Shown: piece after piece, positions 8,918-17,454 of the stretch
Layout of the letters: the number at the start of each line of letters is the position of its first letter
How positions within the stretch are numbered: the stretch's first letter is position 1
Assembly (NCBI GenBank): GCA_016719055.1
Contig: JADKAW010000002.1
Location: 186,001-250,000 of the forward strand
Direction of reading: 5' to 3'
Source: Candidatus Rhodoferax mariagerensis
GTDB lineage: Bacteria; Pseudomonadota; Gammaproteobacteria; Burkholderiales; Burkholderiaceae_C
DNA: 64,000 nt
The notes under the pieces: generated by a model
The model's database searches: none
What the model saw: the letters and a program-made list of their open reading frames with translations, nothing else
Told to the model about the DNA's origin: nothing
Position numbers and translations under genes: made by a program

Positions 8918-10054
8918 ATGGAACGAGACCAGGCCAGTACGTTTATCACTGATTTGCTCGGATTGATGATCCGGCGCGGCGGCAGCGACCTGTTTTTAAC
9001 CGCTGACTTGCCGCCGGCCATCAAGGTTGACGGCAAGGTCACCAAGGTGTCGGCCCAGCCGCTCAACAGCACCCACACCATTGCGCTGGCGCGCTCCATC
9101 ATGAATGATCGCCAGGTCACCGAGTTTGAGCGCACCAAAGAGTGCAACTTTGCCATTGCACCGCCCAATCTGGGGCGATTTCGCGTCAATGCGTTTTTGC
9201 AGCAGAGCAAGGTCGGCATGGTGCTGCGGACCATTCCCAGCCAGATTCCAACCATCGACAGCCTGAACTTGCCCCCCGTGCTGAAAGACATCGTCGGCAG
9301 TAAACGTGGTCTGTGCATCATGGTCGGGGCCACCGGATCGGGCAAAACCACCACACTGGCAGCCATGGTTGACCACCGCAACGAAACCAGCTTTGGCCAC
9401 ATCATCACGGTCGAAGACCCGATCGAATTTGTTCACATGCACAAAAACTGCGTGGTGACACAGCGCGAGGTCGGCATTGACACTGACAGCTGGGGCGCGG
9501 CCCTGAAAAATACCCTGCGCCAGGCCCCCGATGTGATTCTGATGGGCGAAATCCGCGACCGCGAAACCATGGAGCTGGCCATTGCCTTTGCCGAAACCGG
9601 CCACCTGTGCCTGGCCACACTGCACGCCAACAGCACCAACCAGGCGATTGACCGGGTCATCAACTTCTTTCCCGAAGAGCGCAAGGCGCAGGTACTGATG
9701 GACCTGTCGCTCAACATCCGGGCCATGGTGTCGCAGCGCCTGATTACCAAGCCTGATGGCAAAGGTCGGGTGGCGGTGGTTGAGATCATGATCAATTCGC
9801 CGCTGATTTCTGACCTGATCTTCAAGGGCGAGGTGGCCGAGATCAAGGAAGTGATGAAAAAGAGCACCAACCTCGGCATGCAGACCTTTGACCAGTCACT
9901 GTTCAAAGCCTACGAGGCCGATGCCATCAGCTACGAAGATGCTTTGCGCAACGCCGATTCCGTCAACGACCTGCGCCTGCAGATCAAGCTCAACAGCCAG
10001 CGCAGCAAGCGCCAGGACCTGGCCGCCGGCACCGAAAACATGACCATTGTGTAA
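8918..10054 (+). CDS. pilU: Type IV pilus retraction accessory ATPase PilU
   Basis: This 378-residue paralogue of PilT supports forceful pilus retraction together with PilT. It carries Walker A GATGSGKT, VEDPIEFVHMHKNC, VILMGEIRDRETMELA and GHLCLATLHANST. The C-terminal extension after QTFDQSLFKAYEADAISYEDAL is typical of PilU and absent from PilT. An ATG at 8918 follows GAGGGAGAT, a strong ribosome site. The gene is probably cotranscribed with pilT. It ends 24 bp before the dehydrogenase gene, which may be read from the same message. Confidence 0.96.
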   Translation: MERDQASTFITDLLGLMIRRGGSDLFLTADLPPAIKVDGKVTKVSAQPLNSTHTIALARSIMNDRQVTEFERTKECNFAIAPPNLGRFRVNAFLQQSKVGMVLRTIPSQIPTIDSLNLPPVLKDIVGSKRGLCIMVGATGSGKTTTLAAMVDHRNETSFGHIITVEDPIEFVHMHKNCVVTQREVGIDTDSWGAALKNTLRQAPDVILMGEIRDRETMELAIAFAETGHLCLATLHANSTNQAIDRVINFFPEERKAQVLMDLSLNIRAMVSQRLITKPDGKGRVAVVEIMINSPLISDLIFKGEVAEIKEVMKKSTNLGMQTFDQSLFKAYEADAISYEDALRNADSVNDLRLQIKLNSQRSKRQDLAAGTENMTIV

Positions 10055-10078
10055 CCCAACAACAGTGAAAGCGTTGTG

Positions 10079-10996
10079 ATGAGCAGCAAGATTTACGACA
10101 ACACGCCACCGCGCCGTGTGGCTTTTTTGGGGCTGGGTGTGATGGGCTACCCGATGGCAGGGCACCTGGCCAACGCTGGCCATGCGGTCACGGTGTATAA
10201 CCGAACCGCTTCAAAATCAATAGCTTGGTGCGCAGAACACGAAAGGGCTACAGGCCAAAAAGGCTCAATAAACCAGGCAGGCACACCACGCCAGGCGGCG
10301 GCTGGGGCCGAGCTGGTGTTTTGCTGTGTGGGCAATGATGACGACTTGCGCAGCGTGACGCTGGGCGCCGATGGCGCGTTTGCCGGCATGGCACCGGGGG
10401 CCGTGTTTGTGGATCACACCACGGCATCGGCCAATATCGCGCGCGAGCTGTACGCAGTGGCAAAAGCTCAGGGCCTGAATTTTGTCGATGCGCCGGTGTC
10501 TGGCGGGCAGGCCGGTGCTGTCAATGGCGGGTTGACGGTGATGTGTGGTGGCGACCAGGCCGCGTTTGACGCCGCCCAGCCGGTGGCCATGGCTTTTTCA
10601 AAGGCGGTGACCCTGTTAGGTGACAGTGGTGCGGGCCAGCTGGCCAAGATGGTCAACCAGATTTGCATTGCCGGGCTGGTGCAGGGCCTGGCCGAGGCGA
10701 TTGCGTTTGGCGAAAAAGCGGGCCTGGACATGAACCAGGTGCTGGATGTGATTGGCAAAGGTGCCGCGCAAAGCTGGCAAATGGATAACCGTGGCAAAAC
10801 CATGGTGGCCAACAAATTTGACTTTGGTTTTGCCGTGGACTGGATGCGCAAAGACCTGGGCCTGGTGCTGGACGAAGCCCGGCGCAACGGCGCACGCCTG
10901 CCGGTGACCGCCCTGGTCGACCAGTTTTATGCCGATGTGCAGACCATGGGTGGGCGGCGCTGGGACACCTCCAGCCTGATCAAGCGGCTGAAATAG
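10079..10996 (+). CDS. NAD(P)-dependent 3-hydroxyacid dehydrogenase family protein
   Basis: A 305-residue member of the 3-hydroxyisobutyrate dehydrogenase / tartronate semialdehyde reductase family. The Rossmann motif is FLGLGVMGYPMA, the substrate loop DAPVSGGQAGA, and the catalytic lysine lies in GQLAKMVNQ. The C-terminal all-alpha domain ends with the DTSSLIKRL typical of family members. The substrate cannot be assigned from sequence. After VYNRTASKS the chain carries an extra loop, IAWCAEHERATGQKGS, of which the first half fits the family but about nine residues are surplus. This stretch is encoded by a copy of the dispersed repeat at 10220-10263. The ATG at 10079 directly follows a GTG that would add one residue. 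Confidence 0.9.
   Translation: MSSKIYDNTPPRRVAFLGLGVMGYPMAGHLANAGHAVTVYNRTASKSIAWCAEHERATGQKGSINQAGTPRQAAAGAELVFCCVGNDDDLRSVTLGADGAFAGMAPGAVFVDHTTASANIARELYAVAKAQGLNFVDAPVSGGQAGAVNGGLTVMCGGDQAAFDAAQPVAMAFSKAVTLLGDSGAGQLAKMVNQICIAGLVQGLAEAIAFGEKAGLDMNQVLDVIGKGAAQSWQMDNRGKTMVANKFDFGFAVDWMRKDLGLVLDEARRNGARLPVTALVDQFYADVQTMGGRRWDTSSLIKRLK
10220..10263 (+). repeat. Dispersed repeat, copy 3 (inside dehydrogenase gene)
   Basis: Core 10220-10249 reads ATAGCT, 18 bases, AAGGGCT. It is in sense orientation inside the dehydrogenase gene and in the same frame as copies 2, 4 and 5, giving IA, six residues, RA and TGQKGS. Confidence 0.6.
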
Positions 10997-11041
10997 CGCA
11001 CTGGCATACACCCGGCCGCTCAGTACCTGGCCACCACCGTG

Positions 11042-11698
11042 TCATACAAACCGTAATGGGTCACAGCCAGTGTGGCTTTCGATGCCGGTGTAGCGCATTG
11101 AGGCATCCTCATACCGCCGAAACTTGTGCTTGAACTCGGCTGCAGCGCCTTCGCCCTTGGTTTCAAAAAAAGCATTCAGATCAAACTCGTCAAATTCCCC
11201 GCCGTTGGCAATCGCCAGCAACTCGTCAGGCATCTGGCAGGTCAGTAAACGCATTTGCGGCAAAGCGCCATAGAGGTTGCACTTTGCTGGGTGCATGGCG
11301 GCAAATGCGGCTTTGGCGCGCTGCTCGTCGGTGTACGTCCAGTTGAAGATTTGCTTCTCAATGTACTCACCCGTGGCCAGCGCCTTGAACGGTGTGCCAG
11401 ACAGGTACAAATAGGCCCGGGTCGTGACGGGCAGAAACTCGGTTTCCGCGTTCGACAGCACGGTCAGGTCTTCGTTGATGCCATCCGATTCACGGGCTTT
11501 GCGTGCTGCCGTCAACGACACTTCCGGTCAACTGCCCAGCGCGAGCTGCTTTTCAGCGCCAGCCACGCGATATTTCAGAAACCAGCTTTTTGAGCCTGCC
11601 GGGCAAACTTGCAGGTACATGTCGCCAGCATCAGCAAAGCGGGATTGCTTGCGATCAGGTGCGCAGACTGCGTTTCTGTATTGGGCATCAGTCAACAT
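11042..11698 (-). pseudogene. Island remnant: tyrosine integrase N-terminus fused to a restriction-helicase fragment
   Basis: From the ATG at 11698 a 56-residue segment (MLTDAQYRNAVCAPDRKQSR, then GDMYLQVCPAGSKSWFLKYR) matches the arm-binding N-terminal domain (DUF4102 type) of P4-like integrases. It hits a TGA at 11528-11530 where integrases read GS[YW]PEVSLTAAR. The same frame continues with PEVSLTAARKARES and then switches at about 11480 to sequence unlike integrase: AYLYLSGTPFKALATGEYIE, QIFNWTYTDEQRAK and EFDEFDLNAFFE. That part resembles the helicase region of large type III-like restriction or DEAD-box proteins. So two deleted genes were joined by an internal deletion and an in-frame stop was added. 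The integrase end faces the 3' end of tRNA-Pro, 217 bp away, as expected of a tRNA-integrated island. The helicase family call is from memory of conserved motifs and is less sure. Confidence 0.7.
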
Positions 11699-11736
11699 GG
11701 GGTACGCTACGAGTGGTGGGGGTTGAAAAAAACAGC

Positions 11737-11838
11737 GTTTTCCCCTATGGAATGGGGGTACACGGCCTGTTTTCCCCCCATTTACGCTATTTGTCCCCCC
11801 GCTTTACCTTGGCTGTCAATATCACTCTTTGTACCCCA
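11737..11838. repeat. Cluster of C-run repeats, possible integrase arm sites
   Basis: Four stretches of the form TTTnnCCCC occur at 11737-11745, 11769-11780, 11790-11800 and 11828-11837, plus an inverted copy TGGGGGTAC at about 11753-11761. They lie just upstream of the integrase remnant and before the tRNA. P4-type integrases bind arm-type repeats in such a position, so these are inferred to be leftover attachment arms. Confidence 0.4.
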
Positions 11839-11867
11839 ATGCAATGCAACTAGCTGATTTGCCAATG

Positions 11868-11905
11868 AAAAAGGCCTTTAAGAATCGCTCCTTAAAGGCC
11901 TTTGT
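11868..11905 (-). terminator. Terminator after tRNA-Pro
   Basis: A perfect 13-bp stem, AAAGGCCTTTAAG (11870-11882) with CTTAAAGGCCTTT (11891-11903), has an 8-nt loop. On the minus strand it ends in a short U run, fitting termination of the tRNA-Pro transcript. Confidence 0.75.
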
Positions 11906-11914
11906 ACTGTCTAT

Positions 11915-11991
<77 letters not shown>

Positions 11992-12036
11992 ACATTGGTA
12001 TTGTAATTGCTGGAATCGCAGATTCAAATAAAGCCA

Positions 12037-12681
12037 TCACTGCGTGCCAAAAATCCGATCACCCGCATCCCCCAGACCCGGCAGGATGTAGCCATGGTCA
12101 TTGAGCTGACGGTCAACTGCTGCTGTGAAAATTTGCACATCGGGGTGGGCCGAGCGCAATGCGCCGACACCCTCGGGGCATGTCAGAAGACACACAAACT
12201 TGATGGATTTGGGCTTGAGCACCTTGATGCGGTCAATGGCCGCGATGGCTGAATTGCCGGTGGCCAGCATGGGGTCTACCACCACCACGTCGCGCTCGGG
12301 CATGTCTTTGGGCATCTTGAAGTAATACTCCACTGCCTTCAAGGTGGCGGGGTCGCGGTACAGGCCCACATGACCCACGCGTGCGCCTGGCACTACGGCC
12401 AAAAAGCCGTCCAGCAGTCCGGTGCCGGCGCGCAAAATCGACGCTAGAGCCAGCTTTTTGCCGTCGATCATTTTTGCCGTCATGGTTTCCAGCGGGGTTT
12501 CAATTTCCACATCCTGGGTGGGCATGTCGCGAGTTACCTCGTAGGCCATCAGCATCGCAAGTTCATTGAGCAGGGTCCGAAAGCTGGTGGTGCTGGCGTC
12601 TTTGCGCCGCATCAGGGTCAGCTTGTGCTGCACCAGCGGATGGTCGATGACATGAACAAACGGGTCAGTGACATAAGTCAT
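12037..12681 (-). CDS. upp: Uracil phosphoribosyltransferase
   Basis: This 214-residue enzyme converts uracil and PRPP to UMP in pyrimidine salvage. Seen are HPLVQHKLTLMR, the segment RAGTGLLDGF, the PRPP-binding loop VVVVDPMLATGNSAIAAI, and the uracil-binding C-terminus DHGYILPGLGDAGDRIFGT. Length matches the family (about 208-215). The ATG at 12681 fits the conserved N-terminus. It lies 53 bp after the HerA-like ATPase gene on the same strand and ends 45 bp before tRNA-Pro. Confidence 0.97.
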   Translation of the reverse strand: MTYVTDPFVHVIDHPLVQHKLTLMRRKDASTTSFRTLLNELAMLMAYEVTRDMPTQDVEIETPLETMTAKMIDGKKLALASILRAGTGLLDGFLAVVPGARVGHVGLYRDPATLKAVEYYFKMPKDMPERDVVVVDPMLATGNSAIAAIDRIKVLKPKSIKFVCLLTCPEGVGALRSAHPDVQIFTAAVDRQLNDHGYILPGLGDAGDRIFGTQ

Positions 12682-12734
12682 GGGGATGCTTTCAAGAAAC
12701 TTTCAAAAAGGGGCGAACGCGTATTGATACAGGG

Positions 12735-14261
12735 TTAGCGTTTGCCGCCAAATATACCGCCGAGAACACCGCGAATGATTTGCCGGCCCACTTCGCGCCC
12801 GACGGAACTGGCTGCGCTTTTAAACAGTTGTTCTCCCACCGATGTACGCCGACCACCGCCGCCGCTGAACAGACCCCCCAGACTGGATCCGATGCCATCA
12901 AACATGCCGCCGCGGGCGGGGGCCGGCTCAGCGTTGGCTGTGGCCGGGCCGCCTGGCTGGCTGCTGGCCTGCTCGGCACGGGCGCTGGCGTGGCCTTTGA
13001 GTTTTTCGAATGCCGACTCGCGGTCAAGGGTTTTCTCGTACACGCCCGCCACAATCGACTCCGCCAACAGACTTTGCCGTTGCGGCGGTTGAATTGGGCC
13101 AATCTGGCTGGCCGGAGGCAGCACAAACACGCGCTCGGTCTCAGTGGGGCGGCCTTTCTCGTCCAGAAAACTCACCAGTGCCTCGCCCACGCCCAATTCG
13201 GTGATGGCCGCGCCAATGTCTAGGCCGGCCTTAGGACGCATGGTGTCGGCGGTGGCTTTGACCGCCTTCTGGTCGCGTGGAGTAAAGGCCCGCAATGCGT
13301 GCTGCACCCGGTTGCCCAGCTGCGCCAGCACCGAGTCAGGAATGTCGAGCGGGTTCTGTGTGACGAAGTACACGCCCACACCCTTGGAGCGCACCAGCCG
13401 CACCACCAGCTCGATGCGCTCAACCAGCACCTTGGGCGCATCGGCAAACAGCAGGTGTGCCTCGTCAAAGAAAAACACCAGTTTGGGCTGATCCAGGTCG
13501 CCCACCTCGGGCAAGGTTTCAAACAGCTCGCTCAGCAACCAGAGTAAAAAGGTGCTGTAGAGCCGCGGTGAGTTCATCAGCTGGTCGGCCGCCAGCACAT
13601 TGACCACACCACGCCCGGCACCGTCGGTCTGCATGAAGTCAGCAATGTTGAGCATGGGCTCGCCAAAGAATTTGTCGCCGCCTTGGCTCTCGATCTGCAT
13701 CAGCCCACGCTGAATGGCGCCAATGCTGGCGGCGCTGATGTTGCCGTATTCGGTGGTGAAGCTACTAGCGTTGTCACCCACATGCTGGCACATGGCGCGC
13801 AGGTCTTTCATGTCCAGCAACAACAGGCCGGCGTCATCGGCAATCTTGAAAACCAGCTGCAACACACCGGCCTGGGTGTCGTTCAGGTTGAGCATGCGCG
13901 ACAGCAGCAGCGGCCCCAGGTCGCTCACGGTGGCGCGCACCGGGTGGCCCTGCTGGCCAAACACGTCCCACAGCGTGGTCGGAAACGCTACATAGTCAGG
14001 AGCGGGCAGTGCACGTTCTGCAAGGACCTTGGCCAGTTTTGGCGTGGAGGTGCCGATTTGCGAAATGCCGGTGAGGTCACCTTTGATATCGGCCATGAAC
14101 ACCGGCACACCCAAGCGCGAGAAGCCCTCGGCCAGCGTTTGCAGGGTGATGGTTTTGCCAGTACCGGTGGCGCCGGTGATCAGGCCATGGCGATTAGCCT
14201 TGTCGGGGCGCAGAAAACATTGTGTTTGGCCGTTTTGGGCGATCAGGATGGGTTCGGACAT
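12735..14261 (-). CDS. HerA-like ATPase, DUF853 (YjgR) family
   Basis: A 508-residue P-loop ATPase of the DUF853/YjgR group, related to HerA-FtsK translocases. Its cellular role is not established. Seen are Walker A GATGTGKT near residue 38, FMADIKGDLTG, a long ATPase core, Walker B VFFFDEAHLLF, the sensor YFVTQNPLDIPDSVL, and an arginine-finger region QLGNRVQHALRAFTPRD. The C-terminus is glycine-rich (GMFDGIGSSLGGLFSGGGG), as in E. coli YjgR, and then basic. The ATG at 14261 is chosen because the family starts close to the P-loop; 28 extra in-frame upstream residues look non-coding. It is divergent from yebC across 58 bp. Confidence 0.9.
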   Translation of the reverse strand: MSEPILIAQNGQTQCFLRPDKANRHGLITGATGTGKTITLQTLAEGFSRLGVPVFMADIKGDLTGISQIGTSTPKLAKVLAERALPAPDYVAFPTTLWDVFGQQGHPVRATVSDLGPLLLSRMLNLNDTQAGVLQLVFKIADDAGLLLLDMKDLRAMCQHVGDNASSFTTEYGNISAASIGAIQRGLMQIESQGGDKFFGEPMLNIADFMQTDGAGRGVVNVLAADQLMNSPRLYSTFLLWLLSELFETLPEVGDLDQPKLVFFFDEAHLLFADAPKVLVERIELVVRLVRSKGVGVYFVTQNPLDIPDSVLAQLGNRVQHALRAFTPRDQKAVKATADTMRPKAGLDIGAAITELGVGEALVSFLDEKGRPTETERVFVLPPASQIGPIQPPQRQSLLAESIVAGVYEKTLDRESAFEKLKGHASARAEQASSQPGGPATANAEPAPARGGMFDGIGSSLGGLFSGGGGRRTSVGEQLFKSAASSVGREVGRQIIRGVLGGIFGGKR

Positions 14262-14319
14262 GGCAAGCTCAAAAAGTACAATGGACCTAATAGCGTAACG
14301 AATTTTTGAAGGATTTCCC

Positions 14320-15054
14320 GTGGCAGGACACAGTAAATGGGCCAATATTCAGCACCGCAAAGGTCGTCAGGACGAAAAGCGCGGCAAGATCTGGACGCGC
14401 ATCATCCGCGAAATCACGGTAGCGGCCCGCGCCGGTGGGGGTGATCTAAGCGTCAACCCGCGCCTGCGCCTGGCAGTGGACCGCGCCAAGGCCGCCAACA
14501 TGCCGGCCGACCGCGTCAAGTACAACATTGACAAGGCTACCGGCGGCCTGGACGGCGTGAGTTACGAGGAAATTCGCTACGAGGGGTATGGCATTGGCGG
14601 TGCGGCGCTCATTGTCGACACCATGACCGACAACAAGGTGCGCACGGTGGCTGAAGTGCGCCACGCGTTTTCCAAATTTGGCGGCAACATGGGCACCGAG
14701 GGGTCGGTGTCGTTCCAGTTCAAGCACTGCGGTCAGATCATTTTTGCCCCCGGTGTGAGCGAAGACCGGGTGATGGAGGTGGCGCTGGAGGCCGGTGCCG
14801 ACGACGTCATCAGCGACGACGATGGTGCCATCGAAGTGATCACGCCTGTGGGTGAGTTTGAAGCGGTCAAAAACGCGTTGGTGGCTGCCGGTCTGACTCC
14901 GGACGACGCAGAAATCACCATGCGCGCGGAAAACCCGATTGAGTTGACGGGTGTCGAGGCCGCACGTATGCAAAAGTTGCTCGATGCCATTGAAGACCTG
15001 GACGACGTTCAGGACGTTTATCACAACGCAGAAATAGACGCGGACAGCGTATGA
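14320..15054 (+). CDS. yebC: YebC/PmpR family protein
   Basis: A 244-residue protein of the YebC/TACO1 family, known as a DNA-binding regulator and more recently as a translation factor easing ribosome stalling at prolines. The signature start AGHSKWANIQHRKGRQD is complete, followed by ITVAARAGGGD and the three-domain layout through ETALEAGADDV-like text (VALEAGADDVISDDD) and the C-terminal IEDLDDVQDVYHN. The start is a GTG at 14320 behind GAAGGATTTCCC. Its stop overlaps the purD start by 4 bp (ATGA), so the two genes are translationally coupled. Confidence 0.96.
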   Translation: MAGHSKWANIQHRKGRQDEKRGKIWTRIIREITVAARAGGGDLSVNPRLRLAVDRAKAANMPADRVKYNIDKATGGLDGVSYEEIRYEGYGIGGAALIVDTMTDNKVRTVAEVRHAFSKFGGNMGTEGSVSFQFKHCGQIIFAPGVSEDRVMEVALEAGADDVISDDDGAIEVITPVGEFEAVKNALVAAGLTPDDAEITMRAENPIELTGVEAARMQKLLDAIEDLDDVQDVYHNAEIDADSV

Positions 15055-16352
15055 AAATACTCGTCATTGGCGGCGGCGGCCGGGAACACGCATTGGCCTG
15101 GAAGTTGGCCCATTCACCAAAAACCCACAAGATCTACATGGCGCCCGGCAATGGCGGCACCGCGCTCGACTCCCGGTTTGAGAACGTCAATATCACGGAT
15201 ATCCAGGAGCTGCGGGTGTGGGCTGCTACACAAAAGATAGTGCTGACAGTGGTCGGGCCAGAGGGGCCACTGGCTGCGGGCGTGGTGGACGAGTTCCGCA
15301 AACATGGCCTGCGGGTGTTTGGCCCGACCCAGGCGGCAGCGCAGCTGGAGAGCTCCAAGGCGTTTTCCAAAGCGTTCATGAAGCGCCATGGCATTCCCAC
15401 CGCCGATTTTGAGACTTTTTCCGACCCGGCGCTGGCCCATGCCTACATTGACCAGAAAGGCGCACCGATTGTGGTCAAGGCCGATGGTCTGGCCGCCGGC
15501 AAGGGGGTGGTGGTGGCCACGAGTCTGGCCGAGGCGCATGAGGCGGTGGACTTCATGTTGGTGGACAACAAACTGGGCGTGGCGCACAACGAAGGTGGCG
15601 CGCGGGTGGTGATTGAAGAGTTTTTGCAAGGCGAAGAAGCCAGCTTCATCGTCATGGTGGATGGCAAAAACGTGTTGCCGCTGGCCACCAGCCAGGACCA
15701 CAAGCGCTTGCTCAATGGCGACTTGGGCCCCAACACCGGGGGCATGGGCGCTTATTCGCCAGCACCGGTGGTCACTCCCGAGGTGCACGCGCGCGCCATG
15801 CGTGACATCATCCTGCCAACTGTGCGGGGCATGGAAAAAGACGGCATTGTGTTCACCGGTTTTTTGTACGCAGGGCTGATGATTGACGCTGCGGGCAAGC
15901 CCAAAACTCTGGAGTTCAACTGCCGCATGGGCGACCCTGAAACCCAGCCGATTTTGATGCGCCTGAAAACCGATCTGGTCGATGTGATGCTGGCCGCCAC
16001 CGAGCCCGGGCCGCATGGCAAGCTCGATCAGGTGGAGTTGCAGTGGCACCGGCACACCGCCCTGGGGGTTGTGATGGCGGCCCAGGGCTACCCGATGCAG
16101 CCGCGCAGGGGCGATGTCATCACCGGTCTGCCCAAGGAAACCGATGACGCCAATGTGTTCCATGCCGGAACCGCGCTGGTGGACGGCCAGGTGTTGACCT
16201 CTGGGGGGAGAGTGTTGTGCGTCACCGTGCTGGCTGACAATGTGCGACTGGCCCAGCAGCGCGCCTACGAAGTGGCTGCAGGCATTCACTTTGATGGCAT
16301 GCAATACCGCACCGATATTGGCCACCGCGCTCTCAAAGGCGCAACTGCATGA
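15051..16352 (+). CDS. purD: Phosphoribosylamine-glycine ligase (GAR synthetase)
   Basis: This 433-residue ATP-grasp enzyme makes glycinamide ribonucleotide in the second step of purine synthesis. Seen are the N-terminal KILVIGGGGREHALAWKL, TVVGPEGPLAAGVVD, the ATP-grasp segments VVKADGLAAGKGV and FLQGEEASFIVMVDG, the conserved SQDHKRLLNGDLGPNTGGMG and the metal site EFNCRMGDPETQ. Length is normal (E. coli 429). The start overlaps the yebC stop. A 202-bp spacer with a REP-like palindrome separates it from hemF. Confidence 0.98.
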   Translation: MKILVIGGGGREHALAWKLAHSPKTHKIYMAPGNGGTALDSRFENVNITDIQELRVWAATQKIVLTVVGPEGPLAAGVVDEFRKHGLRVFGPTQAAAQLESSKAFSKAFMKRHGIPTADFETFSDPALAHAYIDQKGAPIVVKADGLAAGKGVVVATSLAEAHEAVDFMLVDNKLGVAHNEGGARVVIEEFLQGEEASFIVMVDGKNVLPLATSQDHKRLLNGDLGPNTGGMGAYSPAPVVTPEVHARAMRDIILPTVRGMEKDGIVFTGFLYAGLMIDAAGKPKTLEFNCRMGDPETQPILMRLKTDLVDVMLAATEPGPHGKLDQVELQWHRHTALGVVMAAQGYPMQPRRGDVITGLPKETDDANVFHAGTALVDGQVLTSGGRVLCVTVLADNVRLAQQRAYEVAAGIHFDGMQYRTDIGHRALKGATA

Positions 16353-16432
16353 GTGTTGGGGCGGGAAATCCGTTGGGTGTGGCAGGATTGGATTTTTCAA
16401 TTCAGTGCCAGCACCCATGCGCTGTAGCAGAT

Positions 16433-16509
16433 TTGGGGTCAGATCCCGATTCGGCCCACCTCTCTTTGCATCGTCATCAGCGCCCCACCGAATTGGGCTC
16501 TGACCCCAA
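16433..16509. repeat. REP/BIME-like inverted repeat between purD and hemF
   Basis: Two 22-nt arms, 16433-16454 and the reverse complement of 16488-16509, share TTGGGGTCAGA, CCC and ATTCGG with two mismatches and enclose 33 bases. The GGGGTCAGA core is a motif I associate with REP elements mobilised by RAYT transposases; no such gene is in the window. Confidence 0.6.
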
Positions 16510-16554
16510 TTCTGCGGCCCACTTTAAAGCCGTCCCCAGTTCAAGAGCCATTCA

Positions 16555-17454
16555 ATGACCGTTAGCACCTACTTGCGCAGCCTGCAAGCCAGCATCACCA
16601 GCACCATCAGCGCCATTGACGGCACGCCCTTCCTGAGCGACCCCTGGCAAAAGCCGCCAGGCGACTTGCTGCAAGGCCACGGCATTACCCAAATTCTCGA
16701 AGGTGGCCCGATTTTTGAGCGTGCTGGCTGCGGCTTTTCACACGTGAGCGGCCACAAGCTGCCGCCCTCAGCCACCCAGCACCGCCCCGAGTTGGCCGGT
16801 GCGCCGTTTGAAGCCATGGGCGTGTCGCTGGTGTTTCATCCGCGCAACCCTTATGTGCCGACGGTGCACATGAATGTGCGCATGATTTTGGCCACCGGGC
16901 CAGACGGTCAGGTGGTCAGCTGGTTTGGCGGTGGCATGGACCTGACGCCTTATTACGGGTTTGAAGAAGATGCGGTGCACTTCCACCAGACCTGCAAATC
17001 CGCCTTGGCACCCTTTGGCGGCGACAAATACCCGCGTTTCAAAACCTGGTGTGACGAGTACTTTTACCTCAAACACCGGCACGAGCAGCGAGGCGTGGGC
17101 GGGGTGTTTTTTGACGATTTTTCAGAGCTGGGGCCTGATCAGAGTCTGGCTTTGATGCAGTCGGTGGGCAATGCCTTTTTGCAGGCGTATTTGCCGATTG
17201 TGGAGCGGCGCAAAGACACAGCCTATGGCCAGCGCGAACGTGATTTTCAGCTCTACCGGCGCGGCCGTTATGTAGAGTTCAATCTGGTGTGGGACCGTGG
17301 CACGCACTTTGGGCTGCAATCAGGGGGACGCTCTGAGTCGATCCTGCTGTCGATGCCGCCGCTGGTCAGCTGGGCCTACCAGCAAGTGCCCGAGGCCGGC
17401 ACGCCAGAGGCTGATCTGTACAGCAGGTTTCTGGTTCGCAAGGACTGGGTTTGA
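16555..17454 (+). CDS. hemF: Oxygen-dependent coproporphyrinogen III oxidase
   Basis: A 299-residue soluble homodimer that uses oxygen to convert coproporphyrinogen III to protoporphyrinogen IX in haem synthesis. Diagnostic motifs are GGGMDLTPYY, HFHQTCK, KTWCDEYFYLKHR, RGVGGVFFDDF and YVEFNLVWDRGT. Length matches E. coli HemF (299). The ATG at 16555 follows the purD spacer and its stop overlaps nadD (TGATG). The anaerobic counterpart hemN occurs at 55911, so haem synthesis can switch with oxygen supply. Confidence 0.98.
   Translation: MTVSTYLRSLQASITSTISAIDGTPFLSDPWQKPPGDLLQGHGITQILEGGPIFERAGCGFSHVSGHKLPPSATQHRPELAGAPFEAMGVSLVFHPRNPYVPTVHMNVRMILATGPDGQVVSWFGGGMDLTPYYGFEEDAVHFHQTCKSALAPFGGDKYPRFKTWCDEYFYLKHRHEQRGVGGVFFDDFSELGPDQSLALMQSVGNAFLQAYLPIVERRKDTAYGQRERDFQLYRRGRYVEFNLVWDRGTHFGLQSGGRSESILLSMPPLVSWAYQQVPEAGTPEADLYSRFLVRKDWV

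Noticed and set aside
15213..15260. Possible additional copy of the 30-nt repeat in purD
   Set aside because: The resemblance is limited to a few bases, and the encoded residues are normal conserved PurD sequence.
15114..16418. A 434-codon open frame antisense to purD
   Set aside because: purD is certain; the antisense frame has typical shadow composition and no family match.
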